Shown: positions 1 to 6,438 of the stretch, piece after piece
Layout: the number at the start of each line of letters is the position of its first letter
Position numbering within the stretch: position 1 is the first letter of the stretch
Assembly: GCA_002403905.1 (NCBI GenBank)
Contig: DHIR01000282.1
Location: forward strand, 371 to 9,233
Direction of reading: 5' to 3'
Length of the DNA: 8,863 bases
From: Mucilaginibacter sp. UBA4741
GTDB lineage: Bacteria; Bacteroidota; Bacteroidia; Sphingobacteriales; Sphingobacteriaceae
Program-made: the position numbers and the translations under genes
The notes under the pieces: model-generated
Told to the model about the DNA's origin: nothing
The model's database searches: none
Seen by the model: only the letters and a program-made list of their open reading frames with translations

Positions 1-171
1 GAGTTTAGCATTGCAAACTCAATGATCACTAATTTCCATACACCGGAATCAACCCTGTTGATGATGGTATCGGCATTTGGCGGTTATGATCATGTAATGA
101 ATGCTTACGAAGTGGCCATAAAAGAAAAATATCGTTTCTACAGCTATGGCGATGCCATGCTGATCATCTAG
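1..171 (+). CDS. queA: QueA, tRNA preQ1(34) S-adenosylmethionine ribosyltransferase-isomerase, C-terminal fragment
   Basis: The reading frame is open from base 1 and closes with TAG at 169-171, giving the last 56 residues of a protein whose start lies outside the window. The stretch [19 protein letters not shown], followed by a [20 protein letters not shown] ending, is the characteristic C-terminus of QueA. This enzyme moves the ribosyl group of S-adenosylmethionine onto preQ1 in the tRNA anticodon wobble position to make epoxyqueuosine. The protein ends right after the conserved SYGDAMLI block, so the 3' end is complete and only the 5' part is cut by the window edge. A terminator-like hairpin follows 25 bases after the stop, so queA probably ends its own transcript and is not co-transcribed with ispD. 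The identification rests on recognised family motifs. Confidence 0.93.
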   Translation, partial: EFSIANSMITNFHTPESTLLMMVSAFGGYDHVMNAYEVAIKEKYRFYSYGDAMLII

Positions 172-174
172 TTA

Positions 175-296
175 GATGTGAGACGTGAGATTTGAGATGT
201 GAGACCTTTAACAGTCTCACATTTTTTTTGTCACTATTATTCTGATATTTATTGAACTTTATTATGTCTCAAATCTCAAATCACATATCTCATACC
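175..296. repeat. Inverted pair of 7-nt-periodic repeat arms between queA and ispD
   Basis: The left arm (175-205) is a run of imperfect heptamers of the form KTGAGAY, seen as GTGAGAC, GTGAGAT, TTGAGAT and GTGAGAC. The right arm (266-296) carries the same heptamer family on the opposite strand, as TCTCAAA/TCTCATA-type units. Aligned by hand, the left arm and the reverse complement of the right arm match at about 25 of 31 positions, including 14 of the last 15. About 60 bases separate the arms. The left arm supplies half of the queA terminator stem, and the right arm lies inside the ispD coding sequence (codons 1-11). The arms look like a dispersed intergenic repeat that has settled here. No transposase or target-site duplication is visible. 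Confidence 0.7.
197..229 (+). terminator. Rho-independent-type terminator after queA
   Basis: A 9-bp perfect stem (197-205 pairing with 214-222, core GTGAGAC/GTCTCAC) closes an 8-nt loop and runs directly into eight T residues at 222-229. The left half of the stem is the last unit of a 7-nt tandem repeat (see the repeat entry), so the terminator appears to be assembled from repeat DNA. Placement just after the queA stop fits a terminator for that gene. The stem is only moderately G+C-rich, so its efficiency is uncertain. Confidence 0.7.
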
Positions 297-968
297 TCCA
301 GATACGCCATAATAGTTGCAGGTGGTTCGGGCAGCCGGATGCAGTCTGTTGTGCCTAAACAGTTTCTTTCTATTAACGGGTTGCCTGTTTTAATGCACAC
401 CCTGCTAGCTTTTTATAACAGCGACTCAAAACCACAACTTATTTTAGTTCTTCCTACTGATTATCATGATCACTGGGCGCAATTATGTACTACCTATAAT
501 TTTAACATCCCCCATCAATTATTGAGCGGCGGCGAAACGCGTTTTCATTCTGTTAAAAATGGATTGGGGCTGATACCAGATAACGAGGATAGCATTATTG
601 CAGTACATGACGCTGTAAGACCCTTAACCAGCCGCGAGATAATTGATGAATCATATCAATATGCCGCTGCAAATGGCAATGCCATAGCAGCCGTTAAAAG
701 CCGTGATTCTATAAGACAGTTAAAAGACGGTAGCTCCATAGCATTAACCCGCGATGAGATCTACCTGGTGCAAACGCCGCAAACCTTCCAATCGGCACAG
801 TTAAAAAAAGCTTATTATCAGCCTTATAACTCACATTTTACTGATGATGCCAGCGTAGTAGAAGCTACAGGGATTAAAATAAACTTAATAGAAGGCAACT
901 ATCAAAACATTAAAATAACTTTTGCAGAGGATATTGCTATTGCCGAGTTGTTGTTAAAAAACAAATAA
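264..968 (+). CDS. ispD: IspD, 2-C-methyl-D-erythritol 4-phosphate cytidylyltransferase
   Basis: This 234-residue cytoplasmic enzyme joins CTP and methylerythritol 4-phosphate to make CDP-ME, the third step of the MEP isoprenoid pathway. The family signatures are all present and in order: the CTP-binding loop AGGSGSRM (19-26) with K32 of PKQF, GGETRFHSVKNGL (89-101), VHDAVRP (114-120), QTPQTF (170-175), TDDASVVE (193-200) and GNYQNIKIT (211-219). Length is normal for the family. I start at ATG 264; a TTG at 252 would add four residues with no support. The first 12 residues (MSQISNHISHTS) precede the usual Tyr-Ala-Ile-Ile-Val start of the fold and are encoded by repeat DNA, so they are probably a dispensable tail. 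No ispF lies next to it. It converges on the sixA-like gene with 8 nt between stops and no obvious terminator. Identification is firm; the start is likely but unproven. Confidence 0.95.
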   Translation: MSQISNHISHTSRYAIIVAGGSGSRMQSVVPKQFLSINGLPVLMHTLLAFYNSDSKPQLILVLPTDYHDHWAQLCTTYNFNIPHQLLSGGETRFHSVKNGLGLIPDNEDSIIAVHDAVRPLTSREIIDESYQYAAANGNAIAAVKSRDSIRQLKDGSSIALTRDEIYLVQTPQTFQSAQLKKAYYQPYNSHFTDDASVVEATGIKINLIEGNYQNIKITFAEDIAIAELLLKNK

Positions 969-976
969 ACTGTCCG

Positions 977-1453
977 CTAATTATTCGGCGTATCATAATA
1001 CACCAACTTACCGTTTTTAGCGCCTATGGCAGCCCAGGTATCAATATTAAATTCTATCAATGCTACTGCGCCTGGTGGCACATCATGTAGCTTACCGGTT
1101 AAATAATAAAGCACCTGCCCTATCCCGGGGTTATGGCCAACCAACCCAACAAAATCATCAGTATCACTTAACTGGCTAATAATATCAACTAATTGATTTT
1201 GGTCAGCCTCATAAATACCAGGGATCTCTTCGGCTGTTGCTATGCCCAGATGCTGCGAAAGCACATTGGCTGTGCTTATTGTACGCAATGCCGGGCTGGC
1301 TACTAATAGTTTCGGAACAAATGAATGCTCTTTAAGCCTACCGGCCATTATTGCTGCATCCTGTAAAGCTGAAGGTTTTAATGGCCTTTCAAAATCAGCA
1401 AAGCCTGTTTCATGGGTTGCCTTAGCGTGCCTTACCAATAGTAGCTTTTTCAT
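977..1453 (-). CDS. sixA: SixA-type histidine phosphatase (phosphoglycerate-mutase-like superfamily)
   Basis: A 158-residue cytoplasmic protein of the short SixA branch of the histidine phosphatase superfamily. The catalytic RHA motif is at residues 8-10 (R8, nucleophile H9). R23 in FERPL, SPALRT (53-58) and the GHNPG motif with H107 complete the usual phosphate pocket. The family removes phosphate through a phosphohistidine intermediate; E. coli SixA acts on phosphohistidine in phosphotransfer proteins, but the substrate here cannot be read from sequence. It is the last gene of the minus-strand operon, starting 8 nt after the outer-membrane protein gene stops, with A/T-rich DNA and no Shine-Dalgarno motif before its ATG. 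Its place behind heptose genes may mean a small-metabolite phosphatase role, which is speculative. The superfamily call is firm; the gene symbol is by similarity. Confidence 0.85.
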   Translation of the reverse strand: MKKLLLVRHAKATHETGFADFERPLKPSALQDAAIMAGRLKEHSFVPKLLVASPALRTISTANVLSQHLGIATAEEIPGIYEADQNQLVDIISQLSDTDDFVGLVGHNPGIGQVLYYLTGKLHDVPPGAVALIEFNIDTWAAIGAKNGKLVYYDTPNN

Positions 1454-1461
1454 ATTATTAT

Positions 1462-2091
1462 TTATTTAAACAGGTAGCCTAAACCAACAGAAAACTCCCT
1501 GTTCTTTATAACAGCAGTACCGGTATCTTGTTGTGTTGTTGACGCAATATTGTTTAAACCCAGCCAAAAAGCCATGTTAAAAGTTACTTTATTGCGAAAC
1601 TCAAAACCTGTTGAAAAATTTAACCCGGTATCAAACTTGGTAGCATCAGCGTCTTTCCCAAATTCTATTTTATCAGATGTACTACTGCCGGGGGTTTCAT
1701 AACCAAGCGATCCGCCTATACCCATAGCTAAATATCCCCCTGTCCCAACATAAAAAACACCCAGATCTGTAAACGTAAATTTACGCAGCACATTTACCGG
1801 CAGTTCGGCATAAGTTAAGTGCGTGGTTGTTGTTAAAGCTTCATCAAATATTACCGATCCTTTGCCTGATATACCAAGCCCTGCCTCCAGCCAATAATTG
1901 TTTTTTACAGGCATTTGAGCAATCCCCTTGATATTAAAAGTTTTGATAGAACCGGCAGACAATATCTGCTTATTATCAATGTATTGATATCCAAATCCAC
2001 CCGAAATTTTAGCACCTAAAGTTATTTTTTGCGCAGATGCACATAAGCAGGTAATACTAATAAGCACGATAATAATTATTACTTTCTTCAT
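1462..2091 (-). CDS. Small outer-membrane beta-barrel protein (OMP_b-brl/porin-like), function unknown
   Basis: A 209-residue predicted secreted protein. It begins with a Sec signal peptide: MKK, a hydrophobic stretch I5-C17, and a likely signal peptidase I site after CASA (residue 20). The mature part has alternating polar/apolar strands rich in Gly and aromatic residues, and the block YAELPVNVL (94-102) is typical of the small PorT/OMP_b-brl-type barrels of Bacteroidota. It ends in a strand (FSVGLGYLFK) resembling the aromatic-ended last strand recognised by the BAM machinery. Length fits an 8- to 10-strand barrel. It starts 2 nt after the GT9 gene stops, so it is translated from the same mRNA as the heptose genes. 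That suggests a surface or LPS-related role but does not prove one. No lipoprotein box is convincing. Specific function is unknown. Confidence 0.8.
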   Translation of the reverse strand: MKKVIIIIVLISITCLCASAQKITLGAKISGGFGYQYIDNKQILSAGSIKTFNIKGIAQMPVKNNYWLEAGLGISGKGSVIFDEALTTTTHLTYAELPVNVLRKFTFTDLGVFYVGTGGYLAMGIGGSLGYETPGSSTSDKIEFGKDADATKFDTGLNFSTGFEFRNKVTFNMAFWLGLNNIASTTQQDTGTAVIKNREFSVGLGYLFK

Positions 2092-2093
2092 AA

Positions 2094-3059
2094 CTATCTA
2101 TTTACAAATTCTGTTATCTCAGTTTCGGGTATATCATTCATGCATTTAAAATGCCCCAGCGGGCAGGTTGCCAATCCAAATTTTGAGCATGGTCTGCATG
2201 GCAACTCAATTTCTGCCACTAATACGTTTTTTACTTTGTATGGTTGCACACCTAACAGTTCGGGCGCCGTACCGCCCCAAACGGAAACTATTGGTCTATC
2301 AAATGCTTCTGCTATATGAGTCAAACCGGTATCGAAACCTATTACCTTGCTTGCTTTTGATACCAGGTAAACCGATTCATCCAACGATGTTATTCCGCAG
2401 GCATTATAAATTTTATCGCCCAGTGTGAGTTTGATTATATCGCCATTATCCTTTACATCGTTACCGCCCAATAATACAACCGGCGCGTTAATTTCGCTGC
2501 ATAAGTTAATTATTTTTTCATTAGGCATACGCTTGGTAAAATGCGTAGCGCCAATAATAAAAGCCACATAGTTTTGCTGATGCGATAACGGCAATAATTT
2601 ATCAAGCTGATGATCTGCCTTGATATAATAATCAATAGGCTGATCATCATTTTTAACGTCTAAAAACTGCACCGCTTTCATATATCTATCAACTAAATGA
2701 ACCTGTGGCACTAATTTTAAATTAAACTTTAGGCTAAGCCATTTGCGTATGGTTTGTTTTTTATACGTTGATGATTTGATGCCCGTACGCAGTTTGATTA
2801 ACGCGGTACGCAGGTTATTATGCAGGTCGATAATATAATCGTACTGTTCTGCTTTTATATCTTTTATGGTTGCTGATAGTTCGGGCTTTAGTAAAAGCAG
2901 TTTATCAATGTAGGGATTGTTGTCGTAAATGTATTTAAATGCTGGTTTGGTAATAAAATGAACTTCGGCGCCGGGTAGTTGTTTTTTCAGACATCGTACA
3001 ACCGGGGTGGTATATATGATATCGCCCATCGAGCTAAAACGAATAACCAGTATCTTCAT
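2094..3059 (-). CDS. Glycosyltransferase family 9 protein (ADP-heptose:LPS heptosyltransferase-like)
   Basis: A 321-residue GT-B-fold enzyme of family GT9, expected at the cytoplasmic face of the inner membrane. The N-domain opens with ILVIRFSSMGDIIYTTPV (3-20), where D13 corresponds to the catalytic Asp region of heptosyltransferases. DLHNNLRT (78-85) follows. The C-domain carries the donor-binding segments IGATHFTKRMP (169-179), VVLLGGNDV (194-202) and GFDTGLTHIAEA (241-252), then WGGTAPELLG (261-270). A late four-Cys set (C288, C291, C299, C306) is often seen in this family, so it is not an anomaly. Its position 9 nt downstream of rfaE2, and downstream of gmhA, supports ADP-heptose as donor. 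The acceptor (LPS inner core or another glycan) and the exact WaaC/WaaF/WaaQ-type role cannot be decided, so no symbol is given. It starts at ATG 3059 after an A-rich leader. Confidence 0.9.
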   Translation of the reverse strand: MKILVIRFSSMGDIIYTTPVVRCLKKQLPGAEVHFITKPAFKYIYDNNPYIDKLLLLKPELSATIKDIKAEQYDYIIDLHNNLRTALIKLRTGIKSSTYKKQTIRKWLSLKFNLKLVPQVHLVDRYMKAVQFLDVKNDDQPIDYYIKADHQLDKLLPLSHQQNYVAFIIGATHFTKRMPNEKIINLCSEINAPVVLLGGNDVKDNGDIIKLTLGDKIYNACGITSLDESVYLVSKASKVIGFDTGLTHIAEAFDRPIVSVWGGTAPELLGVQPYKVKNVLVAEIELPCRPCSKFGLATCPLGHFKCMNDIPETEITEFVNR

Positions 3060-3068
3060 TTGTTTGCC

Positions 3069-3578
3069 TTATGTACCCTGGTTCTGTATTCTTTGTATAA
3101 TGGATGTTGAGGAATATCCTTCAACCAGGTCAATTGTTTTTACCTCGCCCCCATTTGCTATAACCTCTTTGCCACCTACAATATTCTCGATAGCATAATC
3201 TGCGCCTTTTACTAAAATATCAGGGAGTAGTGTTGTAATTATGTTAAGTGGAGTATCTTCTTCAAACACTACAATACCATCAACAAAAAATAAGGCGGCT
3301 AGTAATGCAGCACGGTTACTTTGATCGTTTACAGGGCGTGTTGGGCCTTTTATTCGTCTTACAGAGCTATCGGCATTTAAGCCGATAATCAATTTATCGC
3401 CCAAATTAGCGGCTTTCGCCATATAAGTGATATGGCCAATATGCAGCAGATCAAACACGCCATTTGTAAAAACCACTTTATCCCCTTCGCTCTGCCAAAA
3501 ATCAACCTTGCTTTTTAGGGTCTCTAAGTCACATATCTTACCTAATAGTGCTCTTTCTAAATCTATTTTCATCGGCAT
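3069..3578 (-). CDS. rfaE2: D-glycero-beta-D-manno-heptose 1-phosphate adenylyltransferase (stand-alone HldE C-domain)
   Basis: A 169-residue nucleotidyltransferase of the cytidylyltransferase-like fold. It transfers AMP from ATP to heptose 1-phosphate, giving ADP-D-glycero-D-manno-heptose. FTNGVFDLLHIGH (37-49) contains the HxGH motif (H46, H49). GLNADSSVRRIKGPTRP (66-82) and the late GYSSTSIIQRI segment (154-164) are typical of RfaE2. In E. coli this domain is fused to a sugar kinase (HldE); here only the adenylyltransferase exists, a known split arrangement and not a truncation. The frame can be extended to 3599, but that start is a TTG and would overlap gmhA by 17 bp. ATG 3578, 4 nt after the gmhA stop, is preferred; ATG 3572 is also possible. 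The usual Cys of the C-F-D-L-L-H motif is Val here. The partner kinase is not in the window. Confidence 0.92.
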   Translation of the reverse strand: MPMKIDLERALLGKICDLETLKSKVDFWQSEGDKVVFTNGVFDLLHIGHITYMAKAANLGDKLIIGLNADSSVRRIKGPTRPVNDQSNRAALLAALFFVDGIVVFEEDTPLNIITTLLPDILVKGADYAIENIVGGKEVIANGGEVKTIDLVEGYSSTSIIQRIQNQGT

Positions 3579-3582
3579 AATA

Positions 3583-4137
3583 TTAAAATAGATCGTCAAC
3601 AGCCTTACACAGTATATGGCCTATCAGTATGTGCATTTCTTGTATACGTGCGGTAATATTGCCCGGTACTACGATATTCAGATCGCAAAGATCATTCATT
3701 TTACCGCCATGACGACCCGATAGCCCCAATGTTTTACAATTGATCTCTTTTGCCGATCGGAACGCTTTTAAAACAACCTCGCTATTACCACTGGTTGATA
3801 TACCTATAAACAGATCGCCGGGCCGCGCCAATGCTTCCAACTGGCGCGAAAACACATACTCATACCCATAATCATTAGCTATAGCTGTTAGTGCTGATGT
3901 ATCAACAGTTAAAGCTATACCAGGCAATGCTTTGCGTTCTTTTACAAAACGACCGCTTAGTTCGGCAGCTATATGCTGGGCGTCTGCCGCGCTGCCGCCG
4001 TTACCTGCAATTAATACCTTATTGCCACTTTTTATGGTGGCTGTAATAATTTCGCAAGCCTTTTCAATATCGGGCACCAGCGTATCAATTACGTTTTGAA
4101 TTGTATTTTGATGTTCCTTAAGTTCTTGAATAACCAT
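3583..4137 (-). CDS. gmhA: GmhA, phosphoheptose isomerase (sedoheptulose 7-phosphate isomerase)
   Basis: A 184-residue cytoplasmic SIS-domain enzyme that converts sedoheptulose 7-phosphate to D-glycero-D-manno-heptose 7-phosphate, the first step to ADP-heptose. The signature AGNGGSAADAQHIAAEL covers residues 44-60. The sugar-phosphate loop is STSGNS (114-119) and the C-terminal helix carries RIQEMHILIGH (164-174). H55, E59, Q166 and H174 fit the zinc and catalytic positions known from GmhA, so the enzyme appears fully active. Length is normal. ATG 4137 lies only 2 nt beyond the polX stop, so translational coupling to polX is likely. rfaE2 follows 4 nt after its stop. Confidence 0.95.
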   Translation of the reverse strand: MVIQELKEHQNTIQNVIDTLVPDIEKACEIITATIKSGNKVLIAGNGGSAADAQHIAAELSGRFVKERKALPGIALTVDTSALTAIANDYGYEYVFSRQLEALARPGDLFIGISTSGNSEVVLKAFRSAKEINCKTLGLSGRHGGKMNDLCDLNIVVPGNITARIQEMHILIGHILCKAVDDLF

Positions 4138-4139
4138 TG

Positions 4140-5813
4140 TTATTTTTTCTTTGCTTTAAAAACTTCTGTTATTTCATGCAATGATAACGCATTCAAACAT
4201 CTTTCCTTATATAATCCACCTTTTCGGGCAACAATTACACCATAATGCATATCTAAAAAACCCTCATTACGGTGCGCGTCAGGGTTGATAGATAACCAAA
4301 CACCTTTATCCAAGGCGTATTGGTGCCAACGCCAATCCAGATCAAGCCGCAAGGGGTTGGCATTGATCTCGATAATTACATTATTTGCCGCGCATGCATC
4401 AATTACTTTTTTATAATCAAAAGTATAACCATTACGGCTTAATAGTAAACGGCCGGTTGGGTGGCCCAATATAGTGGTGTACGGGTTTTCAACAGCTTTA
4501 ATCAACCGCTCTGTAGCTTTATCCTCACTCATTTTTAGGTTGGTATGTACCGATGCTACTACAAAATCAAATTTCTTTAAGATCTCGTCAGGGTAATCCA
4601 GCGAACCATCATTCAAAATATCAGACTCGATACCTTTAAATATATGAAAGCCATCCAGTTTTTTGTTGAGATGATCTATTTCTTCCTGCTGTTGTAAAAC
4701 TCTTTCAATACTTAACCCTTTTGCATAGAATGCGCTCTTACTGTGATCGCACATGCCCAGGTACTCCAATTTAAGTTCGTCACGACAATAAATAGCCATT
4801 TCTTCAACGGTATTTACGCCATCGCTCCAGGTACTGTGATTATGCAGGGTACCTTTTAGATCGTTATAAGATATAAGGTGTGGTAATTGATTTTTTGCGG
4901 CGCGATCTATAAAAGTATCACCTTCGCGCAACTCGGGCTTTATAAACTCCAGGCCGGCTTTTTGGTAGATAAGCTCTTCACTTTCCGGCTGATCTGCATC
5001 ATCACCCCCACGCTCCAAAACAGCTTGAACATGCTCATCATTCCCGGTTTTAATAAACAGCGTTCTAAAGAAAAATCTCTTCTCTACCACATGAATAATA
5101 ACATGCAAGCCATTGTCTGTTACGCCGGTTATGTGTCCCTCATTTGCAGTGATATTATTTAATATTTCTGATTGCAAAATGCTCTGAAAAGCCATATCAC
5201 AATCACGACTACCTACAATTACTACCAGCTCATTAATAATTTCACATAGGCGCCGATACTCGCCTGCAAATTCCATTAAAGCATTAGTGAAAGTGTCTTT
5301 TAGTTTATCCATCAGCCTGTCGGCTTCAGCTTCAACCTGGGCGTATAAAAACTTACCGCTGCTGGCCATTTTAAACTCAATTACCTTGCGGATATCGTCC
5401 TGGGTTTTTAAGCCGAAACCTTTAGCTTCAATAAGGCGGTTCTCATTACAGGCATAGTACAGTTCGCCTACGGTTTCGATACCCATTTCGTGCCAAATAG
5501 TGGCCACTTTTTTAGCGCCAATACCTTTAATGCCCATCATTTCGACAACGCCGGCTGGTGTTGCTGCTAAAACTTCTTCCAGCTCCAACATGGTACCGGT
5601 TTGCACCAGTTCAATAATTTTAGCGGCAACGCTTTTACCAATACCGCTTATCTTTTCCAGTTCCTCAAAAGATTTACCTGCAACCAGGTAAGGCAGCTTA
5701 TCTACATTAAAAGCAGCGTTAGCTATTGATTTTATTTTAAAGGGATTAACCTCATGCAGTTCCATGAGTTGCGATAGCAAACGAAGTTTACGAGCTATGG
5801 GTTTATTTTCCAT
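4140..5813 (-). CDS. polX: PolX-family protein with intact PHP nuclease domain but degenerate polymerase site
   Basis: A 557-residue protein with the domain order of bacterial PolX. The helix-hairpin-helix segments lie near 52-70 (ISGIGKSVAAKI), 92-111 (IKGIGAKKVA) and 130-147. A polymerase-beta-like palm covers about 150-310 and a PHP domain about 318-553. The PHP metal ligands are all visible: H324 and H326 (HNH), D331, D356-H357, E396, H423, H451 and D512/H514. The palm is not canonical. The GSxRR...DxD motif reads GEYRR (184-188) and then N-E-L-V (194-197), replacing the two catalytic Asp with E195 and V197. The third Asp, expected in a VDL strand, is I239. I infer a 3'-5' exonuclease or AP-endonuclease-like repair enzyme without DNA synthesis. 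It starts at ATG 5813, 26 nt after higA, and heads the tight heptose operon. Confidence 0.9.
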   Translation of the reverse strand: MENKPIARKLRLLSQLMELHEVNPFKIKSIANAAFNVDKLPYLVAGKSFEELEKISGIGKSVAAKIIELVQTGTMLELEEVLAATPAGVVEMMGIKGIGAKKVATIWHEMGIETVGELYYACNENRLIEAKGFGLKTQDDIRKVIEFKMASSGKFLYAQVEAEADRLMDKLKDTFTNALMEFAGEYRRLCEIINELVVIVGSRDCDMAFQSILQSEILNNITANEGHITGVTDNGLHVIIHVVEKRFFFRTLFIKTGNDEHVQAVLERGGDDADQPESEELIYQKAGLEFIKPELREGDTFIDRAAKNQLPHLISYNDLKGTLHNHSTWSDGVNTVEEMAIYCRDELKLEYLGMCDHSKSAFYAKGLSIERVLQQQEEIDHLNKKLDGFHIFKGIESDILNDGSLDYPDEILKKFDFVVASVHTNLKMSEDKATERLIKAVENPYTTILGHPTGRLLLSRNGYTFDYKKVIDACAANNVIIEINANPLRLDLDWRWHQYALDKGVWLSINPDAHRNEGFLDMHYGVIVARKGGLYKERCLNALSLHEITEVFKAKKK

Positions 5814-5839
5814 TTGTTAGATATCTATAAACAAAACAT

Positions 5840-6139
5840 TTAAGCAGAATGTTTATAATGATAGGGCTTTAAATTAAGTTCTTTCGTTCTCTCGGCTGCT
5901 AAATGCAAGTTAAATTTAGTTTGCATATTAGCCCAAATATCAGCTGTACCACCAAATACTTTTGCAATTCGAAAAGACATCTCAGGAGTAATATCTGATT
6001 GCTCATGAATTATCTTATTTAAGCTTTGGCGAGAAATGCCCAACATTTTAGCAGCAGCAGTTACAGTTAACTCATTAGCAGCAATTACTTCCTCACGTAA
6101 AATTTCACCGGGGTGAATATGTCTCATTTGTCTTTTCAT
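5840..6139 (-). CDS. higA: HigA-type antitoxin, XRE-family DNA-binding protein
   Basis: A 99-residue antitoxin of the HigA/VapI class. It opens with HIHPGEILREEVI (7-19), the family hallmark. A helix-turn-helix follows (about 25-46: LTVTAAAKMLGISRQSLNKII), then ITPEMSFRIAKVFGGTADIWANMQTKFNL (50-78), which closes the domain. It should bind and neutralise the HigB toxin and repress the shared promoter, probably through the palindrome at 6448-6459 (inferred). ATG 6139 lies 9 nt after the higB stop, and the toxin-first order is typical of higBA and unlike most type II systems. Only 26 nt separate it from polX, so readthrough into the polX operon is possible. Confidence 0.92.
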   Translation of the reverse strand: MKRQMRHIHPGEILREEVIAANELTVTAAAKMLGISRQSLNKIIHEQSDITPEMSFRIAKVFGGTADIWANMQTKFNLHLAAERTKELNLKPYHYKHSA

Positions 6140-6148
6140 AGCTTTTAT

Positions 6149-6433
6149 TTAATGATAATCAATGTAATCTACATCATAAACATACTGTCCATCAAACCGA
6201 AATACAATACGATAGTTTTTGTTTACCTTAATACTCCAAAAGTCTTTTAGATCACCCGAAAGCTTATGAATGTTCCAATTTTGATAAGCTCCAAAATCCT
6301 CGGGGACTTGTTGCGTACTATCTAGAATATCCAACATTCTTTCTATTCTACTTATCTGATCAGCTGGTAATTTACTACTATTACCCTGCTCCCATAAAAG
6401 CCGAAGTCCTTTGTGCTTAAAACTTTGGATCAT
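6149..6433 (-). CDS. higB: HigB-type toxin, RelE/ParE-superfamily mRNA interferase
   Basis: A 94-residue toxin. MIQSFKHKGLRLLWEQG (1-17), the central NIHKLSGDLKDFWSIKVNKNYRIVF (54-78) and the C-terminal DVDYIDYH (87-94) match the HigB family along its full length. HigB proteins cleave mRNA on translating ribosomes. H56, R75 and the terminal D-Y-H are the positions most likely to matter, judged by family conservation. Nothing suggests inactivation. ATG 6433 is the only sensible start and lies just 5 nt from a near-consensus -10 box, leaving no room for a ribosome-binding site. The gene looks A+T-rich: two 60-base lines within it (6181-6240 and 6241-6300) hold 19 and 21 G/C by hand count. This mildly supports acquisition by transfer. 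Confidence 0.93.
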   Translation of the reverse strand: MIQSFKHKGLRLLWEQGNSSKLPADQISRIERMLDILDSTQQVPEDFGAYQNWNIHKLSGDLKDFWSIKVNKNYRIVFRFDGQYVYDVDYIDYH

Positions 6434-6438
6434 GTTTA

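Noticed and set aside
252..263. TTG start adding four residues to IspD
   Set aside because: An ATG at 264 is in frame, and the upstream codons have no family support.
175..296. Heptamer repeats as a CRISPR array
   Set aside because: Units are 7 nt, degenerate and without spacers, and there are no cas genes.
969..976. Shared terminator between convergent ispD and sixA
   Set aside because: Only 8 nt separate the stops, and I found no convincing stem-loop with a T-run on either strand.
2047..2091. Lipoprotein signal in the beta-barrel protein (C15 or C17)
   Set aside because: The residues before either Cys do not fit L-[AS]-[GA]-C, and a standard ASA|Q cleavage site follows.
2137..2197. Four-Cys cluster in the GT9 protein as a novel metal site
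   Set aside because: Similar late Cys clusters are common in bacterial GT9 proteins.
3069..3578. rfaE2 as a truncated HldE pseudogene
   Set aside because: The domain is complete, starts cleanly within an operon, and split HldA/RfaE2 forms are well known.
3579..3599. TTG start of rfaE2 overlapping gmhA by 17 bp
   Set aside because: ATG 3578 lies just after the gmhA stop and leaves the full adenylyltransferase domain; the extra residues match nothing in the family.
4887..5162. 91-codon plus-strand open frame opposite polX
   Set aside because: It is a shadow of polX on the other strand with no domain, signal or start context.
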